This document shows positions 20,894-33,300 of a stretch of DNA of 64,000 nucleotides, piece by piece (position 1 is the stretch's first letter; the number at the start of each line of letters is the position of its first letter). The translations under genes and the position numbers were made by a program. The stretch is taken from NCBI RefSeq assembly GCF_040869045.1, contig NC_090319.1:46720779-46784778 (forward strand), written 5' to 3'. The stretch comes from Eurosta solidaginis. Its lineage: Eukaryota; Arthropoda; Insecta; Diptera; Tephritidae. Below the pieces are notes generated by a model. The model saw only the letters and a program-made list of their open reading frames with translations. It was not told the origin of the DNA and did not search any database.

Positions 20894-23360
20894 AACATAA
20901 AACAAGTAAGGAAGGTTAAGTTCGGGTGTAACCGAACATTACATACTCAGTTGAGAGCTATGGTGACAACATGAGGGAAAATAACCATGTAGGAAAATGA
21001 ACCGAGGGAAACCCTGGAATGTGTTTGTATGACATGTGTATCAAACGAAAGGCATTAAAGAGTATTTTATGAGGGAGTGGGCCATAGTTCTATGGGTGGA
21101 CGCCATTTAGGGATATAGCCATAAAGGTGGATCAGGGTTGACTCTAGAATTTGTTTGTACGATATGGGTATCAAAAGAAAGGTGTTAATGAGTATTTTAA
21201 AAGGGAGAGATCCTTAGTTCCATAGGTGGATGCCGTTTGGAGATATCGCCATAAAGGTGGTCCAGGGGTGACCCTAGAATTTGTGTATACGATATGGGTA
21301 TCAAATTAAAAGTATTAATGAGGGTTTTAAAAGGGAGTGGTTGTAGTTGTATAGGTGGTCGCCTTTTCGAGATATCGCCATAAAAGTGGACCAGGGGTGA
21401 CTCTAGAATGCGTTTGTACAATATGGGTATCAAAAGAAAGGTGTTAATGAGTATTTTAAAAGGGAGTGATCCTTAGTTCCATAGATGGACTCCGTTACGA
21501 GATATCGTCATAAAGGGGGACCAGGGGTGACCCTAGAATTCGTTTGTACGATATGGGTATCAAATTAAAGGTACTAATGAGAGTTTTAAAAGGGAGTGGT
21601 GGTAGTTGTACAGGTGGTCGCCTTTTCGAGATATCGCCATAAAGGTGGACCAGGGGTGACTCTAGAATGTGTTTGTACGTTATTGGTATCAAATGAAAGG
21701 CGTTAATGAGTATTTTAAAAGGGCGTGGGGCTTATTTCTATAGGTGGACGCCTTTTCGAGATATCGCCATAAAGGTGGACCAGGGGTGACTCTAGAATGC
21801 GTTTGTACAATATGGGTATCAAAAGAAAGGTGTTAATGAGTATTTTAAAAGGGAGTGATCCTTAGTTCCATAGGTGGACGCCGTTTCGAGATATCATCAT
21901 AAGGGGGGACCAGGGGTGACCCTAGAATTCGTTTGTACGATATGGGTATCAAATTAAAGGCATTAATGAGAGTTTTAAAAGGGAGTGGTGGTAGTTGTAT
22001 ATGTGAAGGCGTTTTCCAGATATCGACCAAAATGTGGACCAGGGTGACCCAGAACATTATCTGTTGGATACTGCTAATTTATTTATATATGTAATACCTG
22101 CCGAGATTTTAAGGGTTTTTTATTTCGCCCTGCAGAAATTTTTCATTTTCTTCTACATAATATGGTAGGTGTCACAACCATTTTATAAAGTTTTTTCTAA
22201 AGTTATATTTCGCGTCAATAAAACAATCCAATTACCTTACCATGTTTCATCCCTTTTTTCGTATTTGGTATAGAATTATGGCATTTTTTTCATTTTTCGT
22301 AATTTTCGATATCGAAAAAGAGGGCGTGGTCATAGTCGGATTTCGTTCATTTTTCATACCAAGATAAAGTGAGTTCAAGTAAGCACGTGAACTAAGTTCA
22401 TTAAAGATATGTCGATTTTTGCTCAAGTTATCGTGTTAACGGCCATGCGGAAGGACAGACGGATGACTGTGTATAAAAACTGGGCGTGGCATCAACCGAT
22501 TCCGCCAATTTTCACAGAAATCAGTTAGCGTCATAAAATCTATGCACATACCAAATTTCAAAAGGATTGGTTAATTTTTGTTGGACTTATGGCGTTAAAA
22601 GTATCCTAGACAAATTAAATGAAAAAGGGGCGGAGCCACGCCCATTTTGAAATTTTCTTTTATTTTTGTATTTTGTTGCACCACATCATTACTGGAGTTG
22701 AATGTTGACATAATTTACTTATATACTGTAAGGATATAAATTTTTTTGTTAAAATTTTACTTTAAAAAAAATTTTTTTTAAAGTGGGCGTGGTCCTTCTC
22801 CGATTTTGCTAATTTTTATTAAGCGTACATATAGTAATAGGAGTAACGTTCCTGCCAAATTTCATCATGATATCTTCAACGACTGCCAAATTACAGCTTG
22901 CAAAATTTTTAAATTACCTTTTTTTAAAAGTGGGCGGTGCCACGCCCATTGTCCAAAATTTTACTAATTTTCTATTCTGCGTCATAAGCTCAACTCATCT
23001 ACCAAGTTCCGTCGCTTTATCTGTCTTTTGTAATGAATTATCGCACTTCTTCGGTTTTTCGAAATTTTCGATATCGAAAAAGTGGGCGTGGTTATAGTCC
23101 GATATCGTTCATTTTAAATAGCGATCTGAGATGAGTGCTCAGGAACATACGTACCAAATTTCATCAAGATACCTCAAAATTTACTCAAGTTATCGTGTTA
23201 ACGGACGGACGGACGGACATGGCTCAATCAAATTTTTTTTCGATCCTGATTATTTTGATATATGGAAGTCTATATCTATCTCGATTCCTTTATATATGTA
23301 CAACCAACCGTTATCCAATCAAACTTAATATACTCTGTGAGCTCTGCTCAACTGAGTATA
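20894..23360 (+). mobile_element. DINE/Helentron-like element, fullest copy
   Basis: The left edge reads ACATAAAACAAGTAAGG, then a hairpin at 20920-20937 (GTTCGG loop CCGAAC), then subterminal CATACTCAGTTGAG. The right end is mirrored: CTCAACTGAGTATA at 23347-23360. Inside are a 130-bp tandem array (21000-22050) and a 1.3 kb block with repeated CACGCCCACTTT, TCGATATCGAAAA and (GGAC)n modules. It is noncoding. It is one of five related copies here and serves as the reference for the others. Confidence 0.75.
21000..22050 (+). repeat. 130-bp tandem array, about 8 units
   Basis: CCAGGGGTGAC recurs at 21261, 21391, 21521, 21650, 21780 and 21910, so the period is 129-131 bp. Diverged units lie on each side (about 21005, 21131 and 22040). 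Units alternate between two variants: one has 'AAAGGTGTTAATGAGTATTT', the other 'AAAGGTATTAATGAGAGTTT', hinting at a 260-bp dimer. The three minus-strand open frames through it are consequences of a period not divisible by three. Confidence 0.95.
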
Positions 23361-23740
23361 AAAATACCTTATAAAGAATTTAAAGATAAGGATAATTTAA
23401 TCAATTTATATCTATAACAAAAACTGAATTTAATTTAGTTAACAAAAGTACCCACTTCACACTTATTTCAATCTATTTTCATTAAATTTGTAAAGCATGA
23501 CACGTGAGATAAGATCTTTATTGTAAAAGCTTTGACATAAACTAAAGACGCTCTAAATAATATAATGCAATTTAACGTTAATATTAAGTAACACTCACAT
23601 GAACATTTACCATTCACTTACGCACTGATAACTGCTTTCATGCTATGCACAATGATGACATAAGTAAGAAATATAATCAGTTTGGCTAAGTTGTGTTGGT
23701 AGATCAGAGGTGTGCATATTAAGCTTTCAAATATTCAAAC
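23361..23740. other. No gene seen
   Basis: Plain AT-rich sequence between the DINE-like copy and an R1-type relic. No motif or repeat seen. Confidence 0.45.
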
Positions 23741-25690
23741 AGTTATGCAAAGCATCTTAGCCAATGCTACCAAACACACAGCGTAAGAAATCCGATTACT
23801 GCTGAACAGAAAATATAGCGGAGATGGGACAAAACTGATTACGCTTAAAGCGCGTATACACACTCGCCAGATAACTGAGACAAGCTACTGTCCAAGCAGA
23901 GACATACAGAAAAGAGAAAAAGCATCTGAAGGCCGCTACTACAATCAGCAAGAAGCGAAAATGGAAGGAGCTTCCAGAAGATGTTAACGGGTGTAACCGA
24001 ATATTATATATTCAGCTGCCAAATTACAGCTTGCCAAACTTTTAAATTACCTTCTTTTAAAAGTGGGCCGTGCCACGCCCGCTGCACATAATTTTACAAA
24101 TTTTATATTATACGTCATAAGGTCAACCCACCAACCAAGTTTCATCGCTTTGGTAATGAATTATCGTACTTTTTCGGTTTTTCGAAATTTTCGATATCGA
24201 AAAAGTGGGCGTGGTTATAGCCCGATTTCGGTCATTTTAAACAGCAATCTGAAATGAGTGTCCAGGTACATATATGCCAAATTTCATTAAGATACCTCAA
24301 AATTTACTCAAGTTATCGTGTTTACAGACGGACATGATTGAATTAATTTCTTTTTTCGTTCAGATCATTTGGTATATAGAAGTCTATATCTATCTCGGTT
24401 AGTTTATGCCGTTACGCGAACAAAAATTAATATATTCTGTGAGCTCTCCTCAGCTGAGCATAAAAAGTTTCGGCCAGAATGTCAACTCTTCCCGGCAAGG
24501 GGGACCTAAATTCGCTATCAGCATGGCGGCCATTTTGTATGCTCGACACAGCCTGACAACTTTTTTCACAAACAGGAGAACTATCAGTAAGACAGCATGG
24601 CTTCAGACCCGGTGCAATAGTGTAGTGTGAAATAGCACAACAAGGTAATGCCCAATCCAAGCAAGATGTTCTCCTTGCAGTCTTAGATGTAAAAAACGCT
24701 TTTAGTAGCGAGAAATGAGGATATATGCTCGCCGCCTTAGAGCAGAGATTCCAAATACCATGCTACATCCAGCGCGTCAAGACAAACAAAAAGTAAAAAG
24801 AAAACTGCCGATGGACATTACCCCAGGCAGGGGATTGAAAAGCACAATAAAAAGCGTTATAGCTACAGAGCTTCTGCCACTCAATTTTCAAACTCACCTA
24901 CGCGATGGGATTTCTGTTGAAACAAAATGAATGTATCATACACATATTCAATGGAGATGGAGGTGGTGAGGCGGTATGGCCTAGAAGGTTTAATGTGGTC
25001 ATATTAATCGTTGCCGAGATGATCGGACTATAACCTCAATGGAGCTTGTTACAGGAACAAAAGGACCAAAACATCTATAGACCCCTTAAAAACTTCGGGG
25101 AGCATCTTTATCGTTAATACAACAACAACCCTCTCCACGTAACTGTATGGCTCCCAACTGTAGGCAAATACACTTCGTAACAAGAATCGTCGCAAGCTTC
25201 TAACAGCTTTAGAGCGCACAGCAGCTCTGAAAGTAGCCTCCGCTTATCGCACTGCATCAAGAACAGTCGTACAAGTGATTAGCGGAACAATCCCCATCGA
25301 TCTACTCATATGAGCGCTGGAAAGAAGTAAAAAGGTATTTGAAAACAAAGAGAAGAAAGTGTCCGCAGACACTGTGAATAATGTTACCGCATAAATGTTG
25401 AGCCTCCCAAAAGAGTGGCAACAAATCAGTAGCTTAAGATAATTTACACTCAGAACAATAAACCGGGACCTGGACGCAGGAACAAGAAAGGCTCTTAGAA
25501 AGACGAGCAACATAGAACGCCATATGCGAAGGAGATGATAGTGTGTGCGAGGGTTCCAAAGGGGATGGTTTTACGTCGATGGACGTATGGTTGCTGCGAC
25601 GCCAGCAAATTTGGTGCATTAGGCATTTTCCATTGCAATGCGCTAAAAAAATTTAAAATTATCCTCGAAAAGAAGTTGCAGAAGCCAATT
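23741..25690 (+). pseudogene. R1-clade LINE relic, interrupted by a DINE-like copy
   Basis: In order on the plus strand: KKRKWKELPEDVN near 23950 (region before the RT), then the insertion at 23988-24465, then QHGFRPG near 24605, then a VLDVKNAF motif A near 24690. Downstream comes LERTAALKVASAYRTAS near 25215-25260, matching LRIASAYRTVSD of the better R1 copy. The 3' end near 25590-25630 (GGTTGCTGCGACG.CAGCAA, GCATTAGGCATTTTCC) matches that of 41370-41410. Many stops and frameshifts. Confidence 0.75.
23988..24465 (+). mobile_element. DINE-like element with a large internal deletion
   Basis: It keeps half of the hairpin region (GGGTGTAACCGA) and the first subterminal block (ATATTCAGCTG). It then jumps directly to the last 450 bp of the long element (from 'CCAAATTACAGCTTGCC', equal to about 22880 onward). 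The right end is CAGCTGAGCATAAAA. It lies inside the R1 relic. Confidence 0.75.
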
Positions 25691-25692
25691 TT

Positions 25693-26632
25693 TTTACCCA
25701 GCTGTATTTGCACACAGGGTATTATAACTTTGATTGGGTAACGGTTGGTTGTACAGGTATAAAGGAATAGAGATAGATATAGACTTCCATATATCAAAAT
25801 CATCAGAATCGAAATAAAAACTGATTGAGCCATGTCCGTCTGTACGTCCGTCCGTCTGCCCGCTAACATGATAACTTGAGTAAATATTGAGATATCTTAA
25901 CCAAATTTGGTATGCGAGCTCATCTGAACCCAAAATAGCTTGGCGTTGAAAATGGGAGAAATCGGATGATAACCACGCCCACTTCTTATATATAAAACGT
26001 TTTGGAAAACACAAAAAACCTGATTATTTAGTAAATAATACTGCTAGAATGTTGTAATTTGACATGTGTACTGATACTGGGACTCTTGATATAAATTTAA
26101 AAAAATATTTCGAAATGGGCGTGGCACCACCCATTTGTGATAAAATCAATTTTACAAGTATTATTAATCATAAAACAAAAATCGTTAAACCTATCGTAGC
26201 AAAATTCGGCAGAGAGGTAGCCTTTACTGTAGGGAATGCTCTGAAGAAAAATTGACAAAATCGGTTAAGGACCACGCCCACTTTTATAAAAGATTTTTAA
26301 AAGGGTCGTATACGAATAAAATAAGCTATATCTTAGCAAAAAAGAGCTTCATATCAATGGTATTTCATTTCCCAAGTGTATTTATAACAATAAATAGGAA
26401 AAACTGCAAATTTTGAAAAAATGGGCATGGCACCGCCCCTTTTATGACTAAGCAGTTTTCTATGTTTCGGGAGCCATAATTCGAAGAAAAATTAGTTCAG
26501 AATAGAATATGTATTATTGCGAAGCTTTGTGACACTATTAAGCACACAAAACGAACAACAACAACATTTCAAGTATACAGCTGGGTATATAATGTTCGGT
26601 TTCACACGAACTTAGACTTCCTTACTTGTTTT
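25693..26632 (-). mobile_element. DINE-like element, short complete-looking copy
   Basis: Minus orientation. Outer edge AACAAGTAAGGAAG at 26615-26629, hairpin at 26594-26611 (GTTCG/CGAAC), subterminal TATACCCAGCTG near 26578, mirrored at the left as ACCCAGCTG near 25697. The interior shares GACGTCCGTCCGTC, CATGATAACTTGAG and CACGCCCACTT modules with the long copy but lacks a tandem array. A poly-T run adjoins the outer edge. Confidence 0.7.
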
Positions 26633-27290
26633 TTTTTTTTTTTTCAAATTTCCTTTATCAATATGTTTATGACAAGTTTCTATTGGAAGGTTGAAAATAA
26701 ATTTATCTAAAAGACCGAAAAAGCGTTTCAAATTCATCGAGCTCGCAATCAAGAGAAAAATACTTAGAGAAATTTGTAATTGATTTTAACACCCGTTTTG
26801 GTTATGCGGAATTTTGAAAATCTCTAGCCATTGCTCATTTGCCCACCACTGATATTGATGTGTTCTAAATTACTAACCCAGCTACTAAGGGAATAAGCAT
26901 TGTAAGACGCATTAAATAGGGATATATGCCTACCCTGCTGTCAATATCAGTTGATAAATACCACCATTATTGTCTTCTTTGAATATGTGTAATTACAACA
27001 AAACATTACCAACTAATCGAAAACAATTATGTAAGCTGCGACAAGCAGCAAGTTGCTCTCTTATCGACATATAGCAGCCATAGCATGTGAAGATAACTAA
27101 CTGAAGATTGTTTAGAAAGTTAATGCATAAATGAGCATTTATTTAATGTCAAAATAACTTATATTATACGAATAAATCATCCACCTTCATATATTTATAT
27201 TCTTGCTCTTTTTCAGTGACTTTCTATATTCTTTGCCACTCCTTTTAATGTTCCACCCAACCATTTCCTTGTAAATCTTTTTAAAATCTT
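26633..27290. other. No gene seen
   Basis: AT-rich sequence without an open frame or recognisable repeat. A B-box-like GGGTTCGAATTCC lies just beyond, at 27301-27320 on the minus strand. Confidence 0.45.
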
Positions 27291-27469
27291 TGCTCCGGGA
27301 GCGGAATTCGAACCCACGCACTCTTGCATTGATCGATTTTTAAACGGTTTTATTTAGCTTGACTCTGTGTAGCGAGCGAACTGAATTTTGTAATTGAAAA
27401 TTAAGTAACTTACCGATAGCTACAAGCTTGAAACTTGGAATATAGTTCAGAACCAAATGACATTGCAAT

Positions 27470-27860
27470 AATAAGAAAAAAATCCTATAGGTGGTACCTG
27501 GATCGAAATATTTCATAAAATCGTATTTTTGGTCCTATTTCGCTCATATTTGGAACACATAATACATACATGAATAGGAAACGATATGAAAAATATCCCC
27601 GCCAGGTGGCGCAAGGTTGGAGATATTAAAAAAATCATATTTCTGCTCCGATTAGGCTCATATTTTCAACACACATTACATACGACGTATGAAAAAATAA
27701 TTGCTGCCAGGTAGCGCAAGGATCGAGATATTCACAAAAATCGTATTTTTTGTCCAATTTGGCTCATATTTGGAACACATATTACATACAGAAATAGAAA
27801 ACGACCCATGATGCCCAATTTGGCTCATATTTGGAACAAATATTGCATACAGTCCGGTAG
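27470..27860. repeat. Minisatellite, about 110-bp period, 3.5 units
   Basis: AAATCGTATTTTTGG-type blocks at about 27518, 27630 and 27738, each followed by GGCTCATATTTGGAACACA and then ACATTACATAC-like sequence. The linking block 'GCCAGGTGGCGCAAGG' occurs at 27600 and 27710. A truncated unit ends near 27855. Noncoding. Confidence 0.85.
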
Positions 27861-28200
27861 AAGTGACATCAAAATACTTTGGAGTTCGAGGAGGGACAAG
27901 AATACGTGGCGCAGAGCCGTGTAAAGTCTTTGGAAGGATTATGTATTGAGGACTTAGATTGTAACAAATTGTCAGGAAAGAGTCCTTGTAATAATGAGTC
28001 ACTAAATGAACTAAATAGAATGAGAAATAATAGGCAATTAAACAAAGACTAAAAGCTTGAAAATAAAATAATTATAAAATAATTTTAAGTTTAACGGTTT
28101 TATTGAAAACAATACTTACATGAAGTAATAATAATATTAAAAGCTAGAAAATAATTAGGTATGTCCTTGGTACTAGTCGTCACGCTCCTCATGAATCTAT

Positions 28201-28358
28201 GGCGTTGATCAGGCAATTAAATAAAAGCGTTGGGCGCATGAAATTTCTAAAAATGTGAGGCGTAGCATAACCAGATTAAGGTTCAGTTGGTCTTACATAT
28301 GACTACCAATCGACATTTTACGCGTCCAACACTTTTATTTAATTGTTTGATCAACGCC
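28201..28358. mobile_element. Small MITE (158 bp) with 37-bp TIRs
   Basis: The arms at 28201-28237 and 28322-28358 are inverted copies beginning GGCGTTGATCA, with about 33 of 37 positions matching (core CAATTAAATAAAAG). Only 84 bp lies between them. No coding capacity. The target duplication is not clear by eye, so the superfamily is open. Confidence 0.85.
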
Positions 28359-28640
28359 CTGTCTGCCCTTCTCTATTTATCCATCTGTCTTTATTTCTCT
28401 ATCTTTGTCTAACCCGTATGTCTTACTTAGTCTTTTTCTCCTTCCTTCTTTTATCTTCTCTCTAGTTTTTCTTACTCTTCTCAATTCCAGTTTCAATAAC
28501 AGTCCAAGCTCAAGTGCAAATCCCACTCCTAGTCGGTCCCTGTTCCTTTTCCCGGAAATGATAGTGTCGTAAATACTAATCTAGGCAAAGACCTTTCTAT
28601 ATACCAAATTTCCAGCAAATCGAACCGCGATTTTTTTTCT
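28359..28640 (+). repeat. Fragment of the interspersed repeat also present at 56750-57085
   Basis: A pyrimidine-rich stretch (28360-28495) is followed by AAGTG/CCCACTCC, CCCGG.AAA, TCGTAAATACTAAT and ATACCAAATTTC.AGC blocks in the same order as 56950-57080. Noncoding. This looks like the tail of a non-LTR or Helitron-like repeat. Confidence 0.65.
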
Positions 28641-28919
28641 CCTTAAGAACTATTCTCGCACTTCATGGAATATTCTTAAAAAAATTTTTACAATCGGTCA
28701 AACCATTCTCTGAGTTTGCGCTTGGCAACACATTCATCGACTGGTTTTAATATAAAAGATTTAATCAGTCTATGAACAAAAGTCCTAACAGACCACCAAT
28801 GATAAGAAAAAAAAAAAAAACACAAAATCGCCCCCTGCAGGATACAAATGGTGTCAAGCGCGAGCTGCAAAGTGTCAAATATTTTGTTTTTATGTCACTA
28901 AAGTTACTCAAAGCAAGTT

Positions 28920-29090
28920 AAATATGTCCTCGAAAGCTTCTAGTATTTGCCAAGAGAACGAAGTTATTTTTTAACACAGGTTCTGATTTCTGATAAGGTG
29001 TTTCAACTTGGTTGTTGAGCAAACTTCTGGTAACACTATGGACTCATTCAATCTATGTGAGCTCCGCACGGACCAGCCAGTTCAATGTAA
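28920..29090 (+). mobile_element. LINE 3' tail fragment
   Basis: Shares TTGCCAAGAGA, GGTTGTTGAGCAAACTTCTGG, AACACTATGGACTCATTCAAT and GAGCTCC.CACGGACC with 29690-29850 and, more weakly, with 940-1010. These look like 3' untranslated ends of an RNase H LINE family. Confidence 0.5.
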
Positions 29091-29094
29091 CCTA

Positions 29095-29430
29095 TCAACG
29101 AAAAACGATGGATATGTTGTCAGTATGCTATGGACTTGTTTTTGAAATGTCACCTATTTATTATCAGAGTGTTACCCAAAAGGTTTCGATTTGTTATCAA
29201 AAAATTATCAATAACTTACCCAAGAACTTTCAATTTGTTTTGGGAAACTTATAGATTTGTTATGGGCGTACTACGGATTTGATATCGGCTTGTTTTGAAA
29301 AATATATCGATTTTGTTATCAAAAATGTATCGATATGTTATCGAGAAACTATCGACACCAGACTGGAAATGGCATATTATCGATTTGTTCACGACGTCAC
29401 ATCGGTTTGTTATGATACACATACATACCT
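29095..29430. repeat. Degenerate short-period ATCGAT-type repeats
   Basis: Same style as 5000-5640: ATTTGTTATCAAAAAATTATC, TATCGATATGTTATCGAG and CGATTTTGTTATC at roughly 20-25 bp intervals. It follows directly on a LINE tail. Confidence 0.6.
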
Positions 29431-29639
29431 ATAAAATTTTAATATCAAATAGAAGACATATGTGTAAGCTCTCTAGTCGTTAAAAGCCAATAAGATGTCA
29501 ATGACCCGGCAACAAAAAGCCGATTACAAACTATAATATTGGTTATCGATAGTAAGCCAATCATAAAGTCATAAGCTCTTCTCAAAAACCTGGAGCCATT
29601 TGTTTCCTGGTACTCACGTTGTTTTTTTTTTTTTTGGTC

Positions 29640-29870
29640 GTGCTCTGTGCCACTACAGCTATTTAGAGCGATACACCTATTAGATCTAGAAGCAGCAAAT
29701 AGTATTTGCCTAGAGGACGGAGATATTTTACAACATTGCTCCTGGTTTCTGATTGGGTTTTTCCTTTGAGAAGACTGCTGGTTATCTTATGGGCTCATTC
29801 AATCCACATATGTGAAGTCCACATGGACCGGCGAGTTTAACCTTATCTTTCCTAGTATGGTCATGTGTCT
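29640..29870 (+). mobile_element. LINE 3' tail fragment
   Basis: TTAGATCTAGAAGCAGCAAAT at 29680 matches the block after the zinc-knuckle codons at 50265. The remainder matches 28940-29090 and ends with GGCGAGTTTAACCTTA. Noncoding relic. Confidence 0.5.
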
Positions 29871-30257
29871 CTAACCGTCACATAATTCCGTTTATAAAGA
29901 TCTTCTGCGTGAACTACATTTTTATGTTGAACTTATCATTTCAAGAATATTTCACTCTACTTATTTTATGTTTCTTTCTTGAGGCGAACTTTGCTGCTAT
30001 TGAACTTTTGTATGTGAGTATGAAAGCTAGATTGGCGCTCATAAGAGAGCTGCTTAAAGGCAAACGCATCACTGAATAGCTTTCACTTCGTTTTATTGAT
30101 AAATCGCAATCCGAATTGTGACTTTATGACAAATTAACTAAAAAAAGTTAATGATTTAAGATTGGGTGAAAAAGAAACACTATATACTCAGATGTGAAGT
30201 TAAGCAAAATAATTTAAGTTGAAGTTTATTTAGTTCAAATAGAGGCGGTACACAAAT

Positions 30258-30271
30258 AGTTATAGCATATA
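30258..30271. repeat. Target-site duplication, left copy (LOA LINE)
   Basis: AGTTATAGCATATA occurs here and, identically, at 34699-34712, exactly bracketing the LINE. Confidence 0.9.
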
Positions 30272-30380
30272 GGTTAGGTTGGGTGGTAGCTTCCCTGATA
30301 GAGGAAGCTCACTTGGACAACATGACGGTCCGTTGTGATACCACATATAATAAACTAAACTAACGGTGACGTAGATATAA

Positions 30381-33300
30381 CTACTTAGAGAATCGTTGGG
30401 TAGCAACGGTAAAGTTCCGAATGATCCCGATCTCAACCTTGGATAGCTCCTCGGGAGATCCAAGTGAGTCACGACCGAAATACTTTCGCCTAGTTCTGGC
30501 AAAAGCTGGGCAGTCAAGCATAAAGTGATTTGGTGATTCCACCTCATCATCCTCCATACAGCTGCAGCAGGATGGAGTTTCCAATATATTGAGACGTACC
30601 GCATGGATACCCATGGGACAGTGCCCTGTCAAAACCCCAATGACCATTGATAGGTGAGCCTTAGTGAACCCAATTATTTCAGCAGACCTCCTGCCATCCA
30701 CTTTCGTCCAGAAAGATCTTGATATCCTACAAGACGTAGTGTCCGCCCAACGTTTGCTGAGCTGACTCGAGGCCCAGCTATGGAAGAGCAATCCACAGGT
30801 GGCTAGCGGAATCCCGAAATCCCTACAGTCATCTTCATCCGATTCAGTTGTACCGATTCGGGCTAAGAGATCCGCTTGACAGTTACCCGGAATATCACTA
30901 TGGCCCGGGACCCAGATAATCTTAATTGTAAAATAATTCGATGCAATCGCAAGTGAGGTCAGGCACTCCCAGACCACCCTCGATCGCACTGTAGTTGAGC
31001 TCAAGGCCTTTATAGCCGCTTGGCTATCAGAGTAGATGTTAAATTCCCTAACCGTAGTAGCGCTGGATAGCATTTCATCCAACGCATCCTTAATCGCAGC
31101 AACTTCCGCTTGGAATACACTGCAGTGATCAGCCAACTTAAACTTGCGGCTTACATTTAGCTCTTGACAAAAGACCCCCCCGCCAACCTCTCTGTCCAAC
31201 TTCGACCCATCCGTGAACAAGTTAACCGGTCCCATGCCCCAGATAATTCCTCTTCTCCACCCCTCCTTCGGGGGAATGACTGGGGTGAAGGTTGTATAGG
31301 GAGCGGCCACCGGCATGCAATAGTCCGTCCTGTCCGGGATAAAGTCGAAACTAGTAAGAAGGCTAGAGTGTCCGAAATCAGAAAGCATATAACCCATATC
31401 ACGAAGCCTGACCAACGACCGGGCCGCGCCTGCCTTTCCCGCAATATCTACTGGATGTATATTCAGCATGACATTCAGTACCAAGGTAGGTGTTGTTCTC
31501 ATAGCGCCACTGATACCGATAAGCGCCGTCCGTTGCACTGACACTAGAATTTTGGAGGTGCTCGCCGTGTCCAGTGCTTTCCACCAGACCAGCACGCCAT
31601 ATAGCAGAATCGGTTTGACCACCATCTCATAAAGCCAGTGTACTACTCCTGGCGGGAGCCCCCATCTCTTTCCGATAGCCCCCCTGCAGCAGTACAAGGC
31701 AACCACGGCCTTCCTGGCCCTATCTTCCACATTGGGCCTCCAGGACAGCTTCTTGTCCAGAACAATTCCCAAATATTTAACCCTGTCAGTAAGTACCAAC
31801 GGTACCCCTCCAATCGAAGGAGTTCTGAAGTCGGGTATCTTATATCTCCTTGTAAAAAGAACCAATTCTGTTTTTCCCGGGTTGACCGCCAATCCACATG
31901 ATTCAGCCCACCTAGCCACAGTATCCAGGTATTCCTGCAGAACATCGCGCAGGGTGCCCAGAAATTTGCCCCTGACTAGGATAGCGGGGTCATCTGCATA
32001 GGCAACCACCCGACAACCATTGCCTTCCAGCTCCACAAGAAGCTCGTTGACTACCGCAACCCAGAGCAGAGGAGATAGGACACCCTCCTGTGGCGTGCCC
32101 CTGCACACCTTCCTCCTTATTATGGCTCCTCCCCACTCCGCTGCGACAATTCTGCCGCATAGAAGTTTGCTAATAAATTCAACCAGAGCCGCTTCGACTC
32201 CTAAATCCACCAGAGCTCTTTCGATTGCCCCCGGTAAGACATTGTTAAAAGCCCCCTCGATGTCTAGAAAGGCACCCAGAGCATACTCTTTATGTTCTAG
32301 AGACTCCTCTATTTGCTTTACAATCGAATGGAGAGCCGTTTCCGTCGATCTGCCTTTGCAGTACGCATGCTGTGAAGCCGACAGTAACCACCCAGGTATC
32401 CTTTCTCGTAGGTACAGGTCAATCAGCCGCTCAAAAGTCTTAAGAAGAAACGACGAGAGACTGATTGGCCTGAAATCCTAAGGTGACACATGAGAGCTCC
32501 TGCCGTCCTTCGGAATGAAGATGACCCTAACCGTGTGCCACGACTTAGGGATATAGTTAAGTCTGAGGCAGTTAGTGTAGATGATGGCCAACCAGCGGCA
32601 GGAAATCCCTAAAGACCTTTGAAGTTGCGCAGGAATGAAGCCATCCGGACCGGGTGACTTATAGGGCTTGAACGAATTTATAGCCCAGGATATTTGACTT
32701 TCCCGTAGTGGGATGGCAGGCACTTCTGCATGGCCAGCAACCGCCGACCACGCAAGCGAAGATCCCCGCGCAACTGGGACATCGGGAAAATGATTGTCCA
32801 GTAAAAGTCTCAGGGACTCCTTGCTACTCATCGACCAGTCCCCACCATCATCTCTCAGATACCCCGAGGGGCGGGATTCCTAGAGAGTATTTTTCTAAGC
32901 CTTGCGGATTCATTGCGGCCCTCTACGTTTTCGCAGAAGCTTCGCCATGAATCTCGCTTGGTTAACCTTATTTCATATTTATAAATCCCCAGACTCACCT
33001 TATAGAGCTCCCAGTCCGAGGGTAGTTTACTCCTCCTGGCTCTGTTAAAGAGCCGCCTACAGGACGCTCTTAGGTCGTCAAGGGAATCAGACCACCAGGG
33101 CGGCTTGCCCTTCCCCCTATAAGTTTTCAGTGGGCAGGACTGTTGAAAGGCGCTATTGCTTGCCAAGGTGAAGTTTTCCACCAGACCGTCTATTTCAGAT
33201 TCGGACAGGTCCGAACCAACGTAAGGCGCCTCAGGCAATAGCTCTCCCAACTTCCTACAATACAAGTCCCAGTTAGTACTTTTAGGGTTCCTAAAAGATA

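Noticed and set aside
21197..22057. Three minus-strand frames with repeating peptides (SKRRPP type)
   Set aside because: They are produced by the 130-bp noncoding tandem array and are not proteins.
27295..27330. B-box-like GGGTTCGAATTCC on the minus strand, possible tRNA gene
   Set aside because: No A box at the right distance and no pairing acceptor stem; a lone B-box match is not enough.
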